Shown here: piece after piece, positions 22,340-34,253 of the stretch
Layout: the number at the start of each line of letters is the position of its first letter
Numbering within the stretch: the first letter of the stretch is position 1
Assembly: GCF_003573695.1 (NCBI RefSeq)
Contig: NC_039362.1
Coordinates: 12,813,402-12,877,401 of the forward strand
Length of the DNA stretch: 64,000 bases
Source: Papaver somniferum
Lineage: Eukaryota; Streptophyta; Magnoliopsida; Ranunculales; Papaveraceae
Reading direction: 5' to 3'
Translations under genes and position numbers: made by a program
The notes under the pieces: generated by a model
Database searches by the model: none
What the model was told of the DNA's origin: nothing
Seen by the model: the letters and a program-made list of their open reading frames with translations, nothing else

Positions 22340-25130
22340 ATCATCGTAAATTTTTTCGTTCGGCTACCTGTATGGACAAAACCTAATTCTCTTTCTCTTC
22401 CACCTCAATATGTATAGACCAAAGGTCCGTGTACCTGATAATGTAGAAGAGTTATTGGATGATCTAAAAATCCAATATCCAAGATCAATTTAGTCGTATC
22501 CAAACTTAGAAGATCCGAATTCCAATAAAGTATGAAATTTGCAATCTATCTTTCAAGATATGAATTCAACGAGAAAAAATCTTGTTTTTTTTTTCTTTCT
22601 CAAATTATAAGAACTTAAACTATCTAGATTGATTCATGTACTACTTGTGCTATACATATTATAAACATAAACAATATAATGCGGAAAAGGAAAAACACAA
22701 GACACCAGAAAAAAATGTTAACAAGGAAAACTGCACATGCAGAAAAACTCCAGGACCTCGTTCAACTTTGAACGCCATATTGTATTAACTGAAATAGACA
22801 CTAGCCTAATATTAGGCGTCAGACTGGAATGTAGTTGATTCCGAATTAACCCTCCAAGAAATTCATCCACAGCCATGTTCCTTACGTTTTTTGAACCTCG
22901 AAAGATTCAACGCACTAGATTACCTTAACTGACGTGCTTTACAGCCTAAGAGTTGCTTTCAACCTCAGTGAAGAATTTTGTTACCTATATACCTCTAAAA
23001 GAAAGCCTATTAGCTTTCCATTTTGTTATGTTTCAGTCTAGTTTTGGAAATATGTTTGAAGTAAAAAATTCCAGAAAACCTCACGGATCCAGAACACTTA
23101 CAATCTTTTAGAAGAGAATCCTAAATCACTAACCACCTCCCAAGAACAATCCAAACAAATCAATGAAGAGAATAAATATCTATCTTGAGGAATCACAAAT
23201 GTTAGAGCACTGCTCTGTCGAACTCGCAAGCGTTGCTATCTCAAGCTTGTTTGTCAAAACTATAAGTCTTGATTTCTAGTCTACTTATAGATATGTCTCG
23301 GATTAGGATAGAATGTATAGTTGATCTTTAGAATTCACGGATTTCATCGATTGAAGATGAAGAACTACTAAGGGGAGCTTGTGGAACTTCATCAACAAAA
23401 GCTATGTTGAGACTTGAACTCATCTATGACTCAGAAGTCTATTTCTATTCTATCTCCTATTGAGACAAAAAAGTCGTATAGCTATATAGACTTTAGTTTA
23501 TACACATTTGATATTTCGAGCTGAGTTTAACTCACTTACATATTTCTCGAAATATGTGTTGATAAGCTATCATTTTAACCAAGTTCATCTTTTTTATTCT
23601 TGACGAAATTCAAAAGATGATCATGTGAAAATCGCCTGGTAACATCTTACATGATTTGTCTGAGACAATCATTTGATGTAGACTCGGAATGTTTCGTATT
23701 GATCATTTGATCACTTGAAAATTTCTTTAAATCTAATAGTTTGTGTTAGACAGCTATTCTGGTCTTCTAAGAATGTTTCAATGATTGAAATGGGAGTTTA
23801 AAACAATTAACCTTTGATTGGACATAACACAGTCTGCGTACTTGTATGCTAACTGTTGCAAATGTATTTCAAGTCCGAGAATTGAGTACGCATACCCGTA
23901 TGGTATTAATTCAGCAGTTGAAGTGTGGGAACTATAGTATGCATACCCGTATGCGTACCCGTTTGCATATTGGTGAATAAGACCAAGTCCAGGAACTTAG
24001 GTATGCGTACCCGTTTGCATACCAAAAGACGGAACATAAACTCGTATGTATTTCTGTGGAAGACAAATTTATCTATTCAATAGACTTTTCTGTGTGAGAC
24101 AGATTTGTTTATCAAGTCTTCGACTTTGGGTCGTAGCAACTCTTAGTTGTGGGTGAGATCAGTTAAGAGAATCAAGGGCGTAGAGTCCTGCTGGGATTCA
24201 GAGGCGTAAGGAACACGACTGTTCCTTAATCAGTGTGAGATTGGTTAAGCCTCAACTACATTCCAGTCTGAAGTTAACTTGTAGTAGGCCAGAGTCCGTA
24301 GCGGTTTAATGCAATATGGTGTTCAAATCTGGACTAGATCCCGAGATTTTTCTACATTTTTTGTTTCCTCGTTAACAAAATTTCTGGTGTCTGTATTATT
24401 TCTTTTCCGCATTATATTTTCTATATAATTGAAATATCACAGGTTGTGCGTATTTCAATCAGTTAGATAATCCAGCCTTTGGTTGTTGATATAAATTGAT
24501 TGACACTTGAACATTTGTCTTCGGTACTGTTCAAGTTGTTTCTCATAATAATCCGGATCACGGATTTCTATCTGTTTGATTTGCTGATTACATTGAGAAA
24601 CAGAGATATAACTCTTGGATGTATTTTCCTTGATTGAGTCTAACTGTCTAGTTGATTTTCTTGGAAATATATTGGAGTTAATCCATACAGGTTGCCTAAA
24701 CGAAATATTGGGTGTGGTTGTTAGACCCCCGATTTTTCAAAAAAGTCCGAGACGAAGAGAACTTTCTGATTTGTATTTATCTTCTTCTTTATCTAAAGTT
24801 CGTGAACTTGATCAATAACCAGTAGAACAAGATCCAGATACAAGAACTGTTAGGTAAAAGATAATCAGATCGGGCTTTACAAATCCTTCAGTAAAGTCTT
24901 CAAAATTGTAGCCTAGAATATTGTTTTGTAAATAAACTTAGGTTATAGAGGATAAGTATATCTTTCTAAATAGGACACAAGAGTTCCAGAGATTGAGAAA
25001 TTCTGTCGCAAGAGTCTCTCTATTTACAGATTTTCAAGGCTACAAATAACTTTGAACTCAAGCTAGGGTTAACTTGAAATGCAAACAAACACAACCCAAA
25101 TTTAGATAAATTCTTATTAGGAATTCATTT
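22340..25130 (-). repeat. Old, diverged Copia-B-related LTR, interrupted by a younger LTR
   Basis: On the minus strand it shares landmarks with Copia-B LTRs: the ATTATAATGCGGAAAAG-like segment near 22678, the CTGCATGTGCAG...GTTAACGAGG-like segment near 22720-22750, and the ACTACATTCCAGTCTG segment near 22830. It resumes after 24740 (GAGACGAAGAG). Many substitutions make the ends unclear. Confidence 0.55.
23200..24739 (+). repeat. Solo Copia-B LTR with internal deletion
   Basis: It starts TGTTAGAGCACTGCTC and ends GTTAGACCCCCGATTTTTCA. The flanks are ACAAA (23195-23199) and AAAAA (24740-24744), a plausible duplication with one change. A segment between the GTATGCGTACCCG word block (about 24010) and GGAACATAAACTCGT is missing relative to the 2.34-kb LTR at 60617-62957. 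Confidence 0.75.
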
Positions 25131-26757
25131 AAGCATGTGAAAAGTTAGCCTTGAAATTACATAGTTTAATATCTTTCCTATTAATCTTCATTCATTTCTT
25201 TAATAAAAATATTTATAATCTAACAAAAAAAAGATTGATAATATAACCAAAATTACTGGCAATATATTTGTTTTAACAATATTTGTTTTTATCTTCTTTT
25301 AAAATTTTCCAAGAATGATAAAACTACCCAATGCATATCTTTTTATATATTACACATGTTAATTTTAATTTCTATAATAATCTAGCATTTAATAAGGATA
25401 GTCATGACATTTCCTTCGATCTCCTTAATATTTGGACTTAGTTAAAACAGACAGATAAAAAACTCGGGAGGAGTATATTTTACATGCATAACAAATAAAC
25501 ATGATTTTCTCTCTCCGCAATATATGCATCCACTTTTTTTAAAAATTCGGAATATGGAGGAGGGATGAGAGAGACACCACTTTTCTATGTTTTTTTTTAT
25601 CATGTTTTTTTTCTTCTTCGTGGCAGCTGATCATAAAGACATTATGCTACTTGATATTTTTATATCAAGAGCTAAGTCATCTAATGTTGTTACTACTACG
25701 ATCATGTTCGTGAAACCTATCTTCTATACAAATATAGTTTCAAGTCCCAAAACTCATGATATTCATATTTTTCAAGTATCGAAGACGTATTAAAGGTAAT
25801 CACATACCAATTGAGATTAATACCAAAAAATAGTTGTGGAATGCAAGAATGTGTTCTCCTATTTAGGTTGGATTGTACCGTTTTTAAACCTTGTGATGTG
25901 TATTATTGGTCTCCTTGGTTGTACAATCGGCAAGTTTGAAGTTGAAACTGCTGGAGACAAAGAATGTGAAGTTGGTGATACCTGCGAGATCATGATAAAC
26001 GATGCGGAAGGCCATGGTGTTGGAGAGCTTGCATTAATTTTTGAAAAATGAGAAGTTTAGGACATGGAGACCTATCACTAAAATCTTGTGTTGATGAAAG
26101 AGCGAAAAAATAATTAGGTGGTGTGGGAGATCGAACTAGAAACTCAGCATTAACAACATGTGGAATAAGAGCCGACTAAGGACAATCTCATAAAATAAAA
26201 GACTACAATATCTATTCATTAAAAATGGGGATTTTAATAAAGTGCCACACTTTCATTTTCATATTTAAGAAAGTGTCATCGTTTTTTTCAACTTAATAAA
26301 ATGCATGCTTTTGACCTTTTACATCCCGTTTTTTTTAAAGATAGTTAGCATCTGTTAGTGAATAAGTGGCAGTTATTTATCCTAGTAAAAGACATTTAAA
26401 CCATCCAATCGTCTTTACGAAAACCGGGTTAATTCGAGTTTTGGGAGAACACATTCTTGACTAACGATTTAATTTGGTTATGTGATAACTCGATTTAAAT
26501 CGTTAGTCAAAGCCAAATTAAAAGTCCAGAACTCAAATCACCCTTTCTTTTCATCTTCTTCCCCAAATAAAACTCAAAACCCAAAATATGCCAGTACAAT
26601 GTTGGATTCAGAAAGTGATTAGCTTATACCACCGTTGATGGTGTTGCTGGTGCTTTTATGCTAATACAACTTGCAACAAAATTCAAGAACAACACACTGA
26701 TATGAGCTGAAAAAACTCTGCAACTGGTGTAGGTGGTGGGCGATGAAAATCTGGTTA
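25131..26757. other. AT-rich stretch without a supportable gene; one 16-bp hairpin
   Basis: The only long frames lack an ATG or any recognisable domain. A perfect inverted pair TTGACTAACGATTTAA / TTAAATCGTTAGTCAA lies at 26457-26472 and 26495-26510 with a 22-nt loop; it may be the core of a small degenerate inverted-repeat element. The segment ACTTTCATTTTC/GAAAGTG near 26250 is also loosely inverted. Confidence 0.4.
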
Positions 26758-26981
26758 TGAATTTTTCACAAACAGAGACAGAACTACTAGATATTATGAT
26801 AAAAGAGAATTGTATTATTGAATGAGATGATTTATATTGAGAACCCATAAGGTATATATAGCGACACCATAACTTGATATGCAAGAGTAATACTTGTAAA
26901 TCAATTCATACTAAATATATCAAACGCTAAATATAACTCTAAATACTAAAACTTTCCATATAATATTTGTATACTCTAACA
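26758..26981 (-). repeat. Probable short Copia LTR (3' LTR)
   Basis: On the minus strand it runs from TGTTAGAGTATACAAATATT to GTGAAAAATTCA, about 224 bp. It is preceded by the purine-rich GATTGAGGGAGGG, which can serve as a polypurine tract, and includes a TATATATACC promoter-like segment. The layout fits the small LTRs of Ale/Retrofit-type Copia elements. No target duplication was found, so the call is moderate. Confidence 0.45.
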
Positions 26982-27950
26982 CCCTCCCTCAATCTCATGG
27001 GGATTGGAAAAACCGTATGAGATTGGCCATGAAAGTTGTTAATGAAGTGCGGTGCCAAAAAAAGCCCGAGTAGGATAAGAAGAAGCGCGTCACCATTAAA
27101 AAGAATACCGATTCGGAGAATCGTAACTTGCGCGTCACCATAACTTCTTTAGCACTACAGAACCAAGTGAGAGAATGACAACGATGAAGAGAAGGAGTTG
27201 TTGCGACTATGGAGTTTCGGTGGTTGTGATGAGAAGCTGAAGGAAAGGAACATGGCAGTGACAACAAGGAGCTTGGCAGAGATGACAATAACCAGCACAG
27301 ATTTGGGATGGAACTGAAAAAGGACTTGGAGGTGTTGCTGATTATCGACGGAGTTTGGATTGATTGTGATGATCAAAACGGTGATGCTCGGTGGGGCTGT
27401 GGTTTGCTGCCATTGACGAGCTCGAGAGATGGAAAAGTTTGAAGCTGGCAGAGAAGGGATGCAGTGAGTTTTTTTTTTTTTTTTAAGTCGATAAAACAGC
27501 ATGGCAGTTATGGAGTTGGGTTCTGAGAAAACAAGGGGAAACGGGACAGGAGAGGACGTGTATGCTAGGCTTGATGGGTAGTGGGCGTGAACTAAGGCTA
27601 TAGGAAAGAAAGATGGTGAACAAAATTAATTAATTAACAATAAGAGAGGGACAATAGGAGGATTGGATTAACCTTTCCTTCCTTTTCTTCCTTTAATTTA
27701 TATCAATACTCATACTTTAAATATTGAATGTTTTACTTAGTTTAATGATGATATTTATAGACATACATTTTAAAATATAGTGATTCAATAATCAACCAAG
27801 AATCTTAAATTCATGATTCAACACATGAATGGATTCTTAAAATTAAAAATCGAGTGACGATTCGCTTCACGATTTAAAAGCCTTGATGCTAAGTTTGAGA
27901 TAATTCAAGAGAGCCTCTCTAGTTTTAGTCTCAATATCGATATTAAAGGT
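26982..27950. other. Possible decayed retroelement interior, no readable gene
   Basis: If the LTR at 26758-26981 is correct, this is where its interior would lie (minus strand). I found no RT, integrase or gag motif. CGCGTCACCAT recurs at about 27087 and 27132. There is a poly-T run at 27470-27483. Confidence 0.3.
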
Positions 27951-27965
27951 GTATTTATCTGGAAT

Positions 27966-28690
27966 TTGAATTTAAAAAAATCTTACACCGTCAAGTCTAG
28001 TTACAACAAGCTTGTCCCTTCAAGGGTTTTAGCAACTTGGGTTTTATTTACTTTTACATGGAACAAAATTGTCCTCCTAAGGTCGACTTTTTCATCTGGT
28101 AATAGAGACTCTCTCATCAAGAAAGGTATTGCGACTCCATCTACTTGCTTTTTCTGCTCTCATGATGAATCCACTGTTCACATCTTTGTTCAGTATGAGT
28201 TTATTTTTCTAATTTGGCACATTTGATGGACAAACTTCATTTGTTTTTTACTATGCCTGCAACTATCCCTGCTGCTCTTTTAGCCTAGCGGATGAGTTTT
28301 GGTACAATGCAAATCTGGAATTTATTGGCTGCAGTGATTCTACGGTGCACTTGGACGGAAAGCAAAGCTTTTGTCGTCTTGAGCAAGGCTCATACTTCTG
28401 GTGATGTCATGCATATGGTCAACTACAACTTATTTCAGTGGGATTTGAGTATTAAGAAGTTTTAAGAAGTATCTTTTGATTTTGTTATGAATAATTGGTA
28501 CACTGTGTATTTTGATCCTCCTTAGTTTTTTTTGGAGGCGTTTTTCGGATTTGACTTTGATTCTTGTAATTAGGTCTTTTTTTCCTCTTTCCCCCTCTTT
28601 GAGTGGTTCAAACCTTTGGTACCTCTTTCCGTTTCGGATCGATGGAATCTTCTTTATTGATTATAAAAAAATAATTTTGAGACTAATTAA
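27966..28690 (+). pseudogene. 3' end of a LINE (zinc-binding RT domain and tail)
   Basis: The translation YTVKSSYNKL..., then CFFCSHDESTVHIFVQYEF, matches the zf-RVT domain that follows plant LINE reverse transcriptases (C-x2-C then H-x-F and a Cys replaced by Tyr). Downstream, in broken frames, lie an ILRCTWTE-like segment and a tail of GGTTCAAACCTTTGGTACC and TTCTTTATTGATTAT, with an A-run at about 28664-28671, as in many plant LINE 3' ends. The copy is 5'-truncated and full of stops. Confidence 0.65.
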
Positions 28691-28935
28691 AACATGGGTA
28701 TTGTAAGAAATGGTTATAGCATTAGGACCCAGATTCTTTTAGTTGGGCTCAGAACTCAGAAGATGAATGATTTTTTAGGGACCATGGTTTTTTTTGAGGG
28801 GACCATGATTTTATTATATTAGGCCATCTTCCATATAGTGATAAGGGGTGTCCTAAAATGTTGAAATGACTAACCTACTCTTAACCTAATTTAATTTAAA
28901 ACTAACCTAATAACCACCTATATATATATATATAA

Positions 28936-29143
28936 CCACCACCTCCTCCCACCATCACCGCCCACCACCGCTGATTACCACCACCACCACCTCCGATTAT
29001 CACCACCACCAAACACTGATTACCAGCACCATCACCACCGTCCACCACCGCCGATTACCACCACCACCACCTCTGATTATCACCACCACCAACCACCGAT
29101 TACCACCACCACCTCCTCCCACCACCACCACCACCGCCTATTT
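28936..29143 (+). repeat. CCACCA-rich minisatellite
   Basis: Units of CCACCACCACC alternate with CGATTA(C/T)CACCACC, with the GATTA spacer recurring at irregular intervals. It is low complexity and no protein is inferred from it. Confidence 0.8.
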
Positions 29144-29924
29144 AAGAAATGTAACAACATCAATGCAATCACAATTAAGTTCTGTTACATGATAATTTTA
29201 TCGAGTATAAAAGACGTCATCCGCAGCCTGATTCTGCCATGGGACCACTCCGGAGATATTTTCCAACAAACCCTTCACTTTATTTTGATTTTGATTGCTT
29301 CAATCGAATAAAAATCATCAAAATAGGGTTTTAATAGGAGTTACAGAGCCATGTTCGGTTAAGACGATTTTTCAAAAAACCCTAGTTTACTAACCGAACT
29401 TCTTGAAAATGAAGAACACGAAGAACAGTTCGGTTCTATTGGATTTAAAACTAAGTCACCGAACTCTCTGTTCGGTTGATTCGCAAAAAAATTTAAAACT
29501 ACAAAGTAACCGGACTCCACCTTAGAACCGAAAAAAAACAAATCCAGTCTAACCGAACTGTGTTGTTGTGGCCACTATGTTGGGTTCCAAAATAACCGAA
29601 CTTAGCCAATAGAGTTCGGTTTTTTCGCAAAAATTTTAAAACTACAAAGTTCGGTTGGTTAGCTGTAACTTCACAACTTTATCGCAGAAACCGAACTCAA
29701 AGTTCGGTTGGTTAGCTGTTAGGTTCAAGTTTGCGAAAGAACCGAACTTTGTAAGCTTATATACTCTTCTATTACGTAAAGTTCGGTTAGATCAAAAGTG
29801 CATGCAGTTTGCGAACCAACCGAACTTTGTACACCAAAGTTCGGTTAGTTGAGAACCAACCGAACATAACGCTGTAACTCCTAGAAATTCTATTATTAGA
29901 GAGTTCGATAACCTGCGTGTTTGG

Positions 29925-30095
29925 AACAAGTAACCGAACTACACTTTCAGATGAGTTCGGTTACTTGTTCATCTCACGGGGCAACCGAACTACAGCTTCA
30001 GACGAGTTCGGTTACTTGTTCTTCATATAAAGTAACCGAACTACAGCTTCAGATGAGTTCGGTTACTTGTTCTTCGTATGAAGTAACCAAATTGT
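29925..30095 (+). repeat. 51-bp tandem repeats, each a perfect hairpin
   Basis: AACCGAACTACA starts at 29932, 29983 and 30034, and a decayed unit at 30085, giving a 51-bp period. In the first unit AACAAGTAACCGAACT (29925-29940) pairs exactly with AGTTCGGTTACTTGTT (29954-29969) around a 13-nt loop. The next units repeat this pattern with slightly shorter arms. Confidence 0.85.
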
Positions 30096-30458
30096 TCAAA
30101 ATCTTCAAATCCGGATCATTTTGAAGATTAACAAATATTCTAGGAGAGGATGGAGATGAAGAATCATATGAGTTTTCATCATATGAATACTCAAACTTAG
30201 TGAATTGGAAAGAAAAAAAATCTATTTTCCATGTTTTTCTCCTTCATCTTCTCTAACTCTACTCTCTCAATAATTCTACTCAACTAATAATAAACCCATC
30301 TTTTAATTTAATTTCACTAATTGTTTTTAACTAAATCATTCACTAATCATAACCTAAAATTAATTAAGAGGGTAGATTAGGTATTAAATAAATAACTAGA
30401 TTTGGGGTGATCTAGAATTACTTCTAATGCCTTTACCCAAAATAAAATCATGGTCCCC

Positions 30459-32328
30459 CAAAAATCGTTGTAGAAGATTCATACGAGAAAAAGCCCATTA
30501 AAAACTGTAACCCGGTCGATGTAGTGTATATATCTCCTGATGGCAGTGTTTTTTGTGTTTGTCATAAAGAGATGTAAACTTGTGTTTGAGAGCAAGAAGA
30601 GTTGCAACCTTGTCTTGAGGTATGTACCGTATGAATCCTGCAAGTGATTTATGTCTATTTCCTTAAACTTTTTCTTCAAGGGTTTCCGTCTAATTTTGTG
30701 TTCAAGGAGCTCACGCTGAGATTACATCCGTGTCTGTATGACTATATTTGGTTTTCCTATTATGTGCTTCTTTTAGGTTGTGTTGTTGTATCTGTCAACA
30801 ATGTTCGTATTAAAAAAGTAACCAGCTTATACAACGTTGTGAATTAGACAAACATAGATATAGTTTACTACATTGATGCAAGACGAATGGAAAGCATATT
30901 AATCATTTCCTCCATCAAAATCTTGTTGGTGATGCAGAATTTTCAGTTTCCTCAGATACCTTACTGGAGAGCTCATATTTGAGTTCGATTTCAATTTATA
31001 ACTTTTTCCAAAGAGGATTAAATGAGGCAGGGAAACTTATCATTTATGAATGTTACCACGCATTGTACATCATGTTAATAGTGATGAATTCAGGCATCCA
31101 AAATGAAATTAACAAGTTGCAATTCGAAGCTTGTTCATGAGCAAGAATGACTCGTAACTATCATCGATCTACTATGAAGTCAGTACCTTCAAGTCAAAGA
31201 TGGATATATCATGCTAACTACCACTGAGTCTGCCGTTCCATTGCATCACGTTCTTGAAGAGTGTTTAGGCAGCTACATTAGCTCGGTTCAGTTCAATATG
31301 TCTGTGCAAACTGGAAATGATCTGTTGGTTATGTTTACCAACACAATTCTAAAAGAGTTTGCCAGGAAGCAAGACAAGGAGACTGTCTCCGTATAGCCAA
31401 TGAAGATGAATTTGTTATACTAACAAGACCATATAAGTGATACTAGTACTACAAGCGGAATCAGGGTCTAAGAACGATCTAGCTCAAGCAAAATTCAAAC
31501 TATCTGCCATTTCAACTTCCCACTTACCATGGTTCAATTCCATAAGAAGCTGCTGTCACTTGGTTTTCTACTGTTCTCAACAAATAAAGCTTAACCCCCT
31601 TCAGCATCATCTCCATCAATTTCCACTTTATTATAAATCAGAGACATACACATCCATGAAATCCTGGTGGGTGAATATTGTTGCCTTTCCAAGCGTTTCT
31701 TCTTCCAATTCCCCTACAATTATCTCATCTCGAGGGAACGAGAAACTGGTTATGGAGTTTGGTTAGGAATCGACCAAGTGAATGGTTTGTTCGCTAAGTT
31801 TTACTAGAGCTAGACTACAATAAAGGTCTCTACAATCTCCATCATAATGGATTTAACTGTTATTGGCTTACACCCTAGGACTTGGACTAGATGTGCATTT
31901 ACGGAACCATCAAACACAAAGAACATGCTCATGAAGCAGCAAATTTTCGAGACATTCTGATCAGACATTAGAACTACAAGATATGCTTTCCAAAATGCTA
32001 GCAAACCTGAATCCACAGCTATAAGCTTTCAGAAGACAATTCATTCAGCTCTAACAAAATCAACAACATCATAGTTACACTATTTTTTAACACACACCTG
32101 AAATAAACAAGAAGGGAAGTCCAATCCCAAAGCTAATTCAGCTTTCAATAGATTCACCTGCACAATTTTAACAAAGAACCAAGAATCTACTCAAAAACTA
32201 AAAACAAAACTTTCTAGACGAAAAACACACACACATGAAAAAGAACCTGAAAAATGCACCTTCATTTCAATGAGTTTGGAAAACTCAACAAAATTCCTAC
32301 TTGAGAGAACCCATTTTTCCTACAAACT
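30459..32328. other. Intergenic region downstream of TCP20-like, no gene recognised
   Basis: Frames of 60-110 codons occur at 30644, 31211 and 31437 (plus), but they have no domain and no clear exon structure. The last few hundred bases before 32329 are probably the 3' UTR of the TCP gene; no polyadenylation site was assigned. Confidence 0.4.
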
Positions 32329-33339
32329 CTAATTGTCTGAATCTTGAGAATCATCCTTTGAAGATTGCTGCTGCTGCTGTTGTTGTTGTTGCTGTTCATG
32401 CTCATGCTGTTGATGCTGCTGTTGTTGATGTTGCTGTTGTTGTTGTTGAAGTTGCTGTTGTTGTTGTTGAAGTTGCTGTTGTTGCTGAAAGAATTGGTTC
32501 AATGCTTGAGGATTTAAAACCCCAATATGTCCATCTTGAGAAAGACCAAGTTCTAAACCAGGAATTTGTTGATTAGTACCACCCCACATTGAACTAAAAC
32601 TCATTGGCCCCAGATTAGTACCAGGAATTTCAAACCCATGAAACCCAATTCTGGGTGCAAAATTTGAGGTTTCAGTACCTAAATTGGATGTAGATGGTCC
32701 AGAAGTAGGCACATAACCTGACTCAAATTCACTAACAGTATGATGATGATGATGAGGCCATAAACCAGATGCAGTATTAGTATTAGTACTATTACCATGA
32801 GCTTGAGATCTATTTGAAGAAGCCATTAAATTCCAATGGTGATTTCTACTAGCAGAACCATGAATATCTCCTCCTCCTAAACCAACTGAAACAGAAATCC
32901 CATGTTGAGATACAGAAGCAGTAGCAGCAGCAAGAACAGATGCAGGAATAGTCCCAGTACCAGTTGCAGAAATAATAGATGGTTCAGATTGTTGTAACAA
33001 CCATTGGATGGTTTCACCATCAGATTTATGACCTAATTCTCTTGTCAATTGAAAGATTCTAGCAGCACATAAAGCTGGCATCCTTATTCTTCTACCTCTA
33101 CCATCAACTTTAGTATGTCTATCTTTATTTGAACTTCTTTTCGGTGCTAATTGCTTCTTTAAACTTGCTTGCTGCTGATCATCTTTCTGATCTCCTGCTA
33201 CTACTATATTGAAATCTTTAACTTCTGATGCTGCTTTATGATTATGGGTTTCTTCCATTTCAACAATCTGGGTCTGTTTTGATTTTGATTTTGAATGTGG
33301 GTTTATGTTTATTCCTCCTCCTCCTTCTCTAGGTTCCAT
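32329..33339 (-). CDS. TCP20: Class I TCP transcription factor, TCP20-like
   Basis: This is a single-exon ORF of 336 residues. Residues about 70-127 form the TCP DNA-binding domain: the basic region [20 protein letters not shown], then an amphipathic helix-loop-helix with [20 protein letters not shown]. The shorter basic region and the GRGRRIRMP form mark class I (PCF type). The upstream KDFNIVVAG motif and [10 protein letters not shown] are what I remember of the TCP20 branch. Class I TCPs bind GTGGGNCC-like sites in nuclear DNA and promote growth and cell-cycle genes. After a His/Asn/Ser-rich middle (HHHHH at 196-200) comes [18 protein letters not shown] (261-278), a conserved class I motif. 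The C-terminus is a long Gln-rich tract (about 285-325) encoded by mixed CAA/CAG. Class membership is secure; TCP20 orthology is an inference against TCP6, TCP9, TCP11 and TCP19. Confidence 0.93.
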   Translation of the reverse strand: MEPREGGGGININPHSKSKSKQTQIVEMEETHNHKAASEVKDFNIVVAGDQKDDQQQASLKKQLAPKRSSNKDRHTKVDGRGRRIRMPALCAARIFQLTRELGHKSDGETIQWLLQQSEPSIISATGTGTIPASVLAAATASVSQHGISVSVGLGGGDIHGSASRNHHWNLMASSNRSQAHGNSTNTNTASGLWPHHHHHTVSEFESGYVPTSGPSTSNLGTETSNFAPRIGFHGFEIPGTNLGPMSFSSMWGGTNQQIPGLELGLSQDGHIGVLNPQALNQFFQQQQQLQQQQQQLQQQQQQHQQQQHQQHEHEQQQQQQQQQQSSKDDSQDSDN

Positions 33340-34253
33340 TCATTCAAAGTACTTAAAAACAAAAAAACTGGTCTTTTTTCTTTCTCTGTTTTTTTCATCA
33401 AAGTCTGAAACAAAGAAAAAAAAGGACTAAACTTTCATAGGTATTCACTGTTTTTGGCAAAAAAAAAAAATTTGTTTCAAAAAAAAAGAACTGAAAATAA
33501 AGAGTTGAGATCCCAATATAGCACCATTAAAATACCCAAAAGTTAATTTTTTTACTCAGGGTTTTAACTTCTGGTCTGATCTTACATTTGTGTCGTGTAC
33601 TTGAAGGGGCTATTATGCTCTCTGTAATATTTTTATTATATTTTGGGATCTGCCTCCTCTATGTCTCAAAGTTCTTGATTTGATAGCCACTTCGAAAACC
33701 TCCACAGTGAAAATAAAACAGTGATCCATGGAATGGATTCCCTTAACAATGATTTTTTTTTTTTCTTCATTGAATGTCAAAATCAAGAAACAGCATCATA
33801 TCTTGTGACTTGAGAGTGATTTTGAATTATACAGTACAAGACATATTCAAAAGTGTCAGTTTTTTTCTTCTTCCTCTGATGACTTATAATAACAGAAGAG
33901 CTGCTACCTACACTTGGCATTCCATTTGGAAATAAATGGGTGTACATCATTTCACCATCTTTAGTGAAAGTGAAAAGAAATTGAAATCATCACAAGAATT
34001 GAGTGGAAAGAAAAGGGATTTGTTGATGTTATTGCAAGTTACTATGAAGTTGGGGAATTTTAATGTCAAATGTCATCATTTTTTTCCCATTCAGTTTATG
34101 ACTTTTAAGTGTTTAACTTTTGTTTTGGTAAACCAACAGCTCATTATGGACAGCGAAAACATCTAATGGAGATCCTAATTTTCTAAATAAGGATAGCCAA
34201 ATGGACGTTCATAAGAGCAAGCACTAGGGTAATATGTTTTCTCACAACAATTA
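33340..34253. other. Upstream region of the TCP20-like gene
   Basis: This should hold the gene's promoter and 5' UTR (minus strand). It is AT-rich with A and T runs at 33415, 33465 and 33760. I could not fix a TATA box or transcription start. The short frame at 33936-34166 has no recognisable product. Confidence 0.4.

Larger units (their letters stand above)
28798..30458. mobile_element. Candidate terminal-inverted-repeat element carrying AACCGAAC hairpins
   Basis: The left end GGGGACCATGATTTTATT is matched by the inverted right end AATAAAATCATGGTCCCC. A second left copy (GGGACCATGG at 28778) makes the outer boundary uncertain, and no clean target duplication was found. Inside are a CCACCA minisatellite (28936-29143) and a field of AACCGAACT/AGTTCGGTT words (29350-30100). 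No transposase is encoded. It could be a Mutator-like MITE, but the superfamily is unassigned. Confidence 0.55.

Noticed and set aside
25836..26051. 71-codon frame with a hydrophobic start and an acidic Cys-containing tail
   Set aside because: It opens at GTG, the first ATG is well inside the hydrophobic stretch, and no domain or splice-supported extension was found.
29921..30124. Repetitive ORF (units of SSVTCSS...TELQLQ), also considered as a CRISPR-like array
   Set aside because: The ORF is a by-product of the 51-bp repeat (a multiple of 3). The repeats are hairpins with no unique spacers, and this is a plant nuclear sequence.
32301..32576. Plus-strand Ala/Val-rich ORF
   Set aside because: It is the antisense reading of the CAA/CAG tract of the TCP20-like gene.
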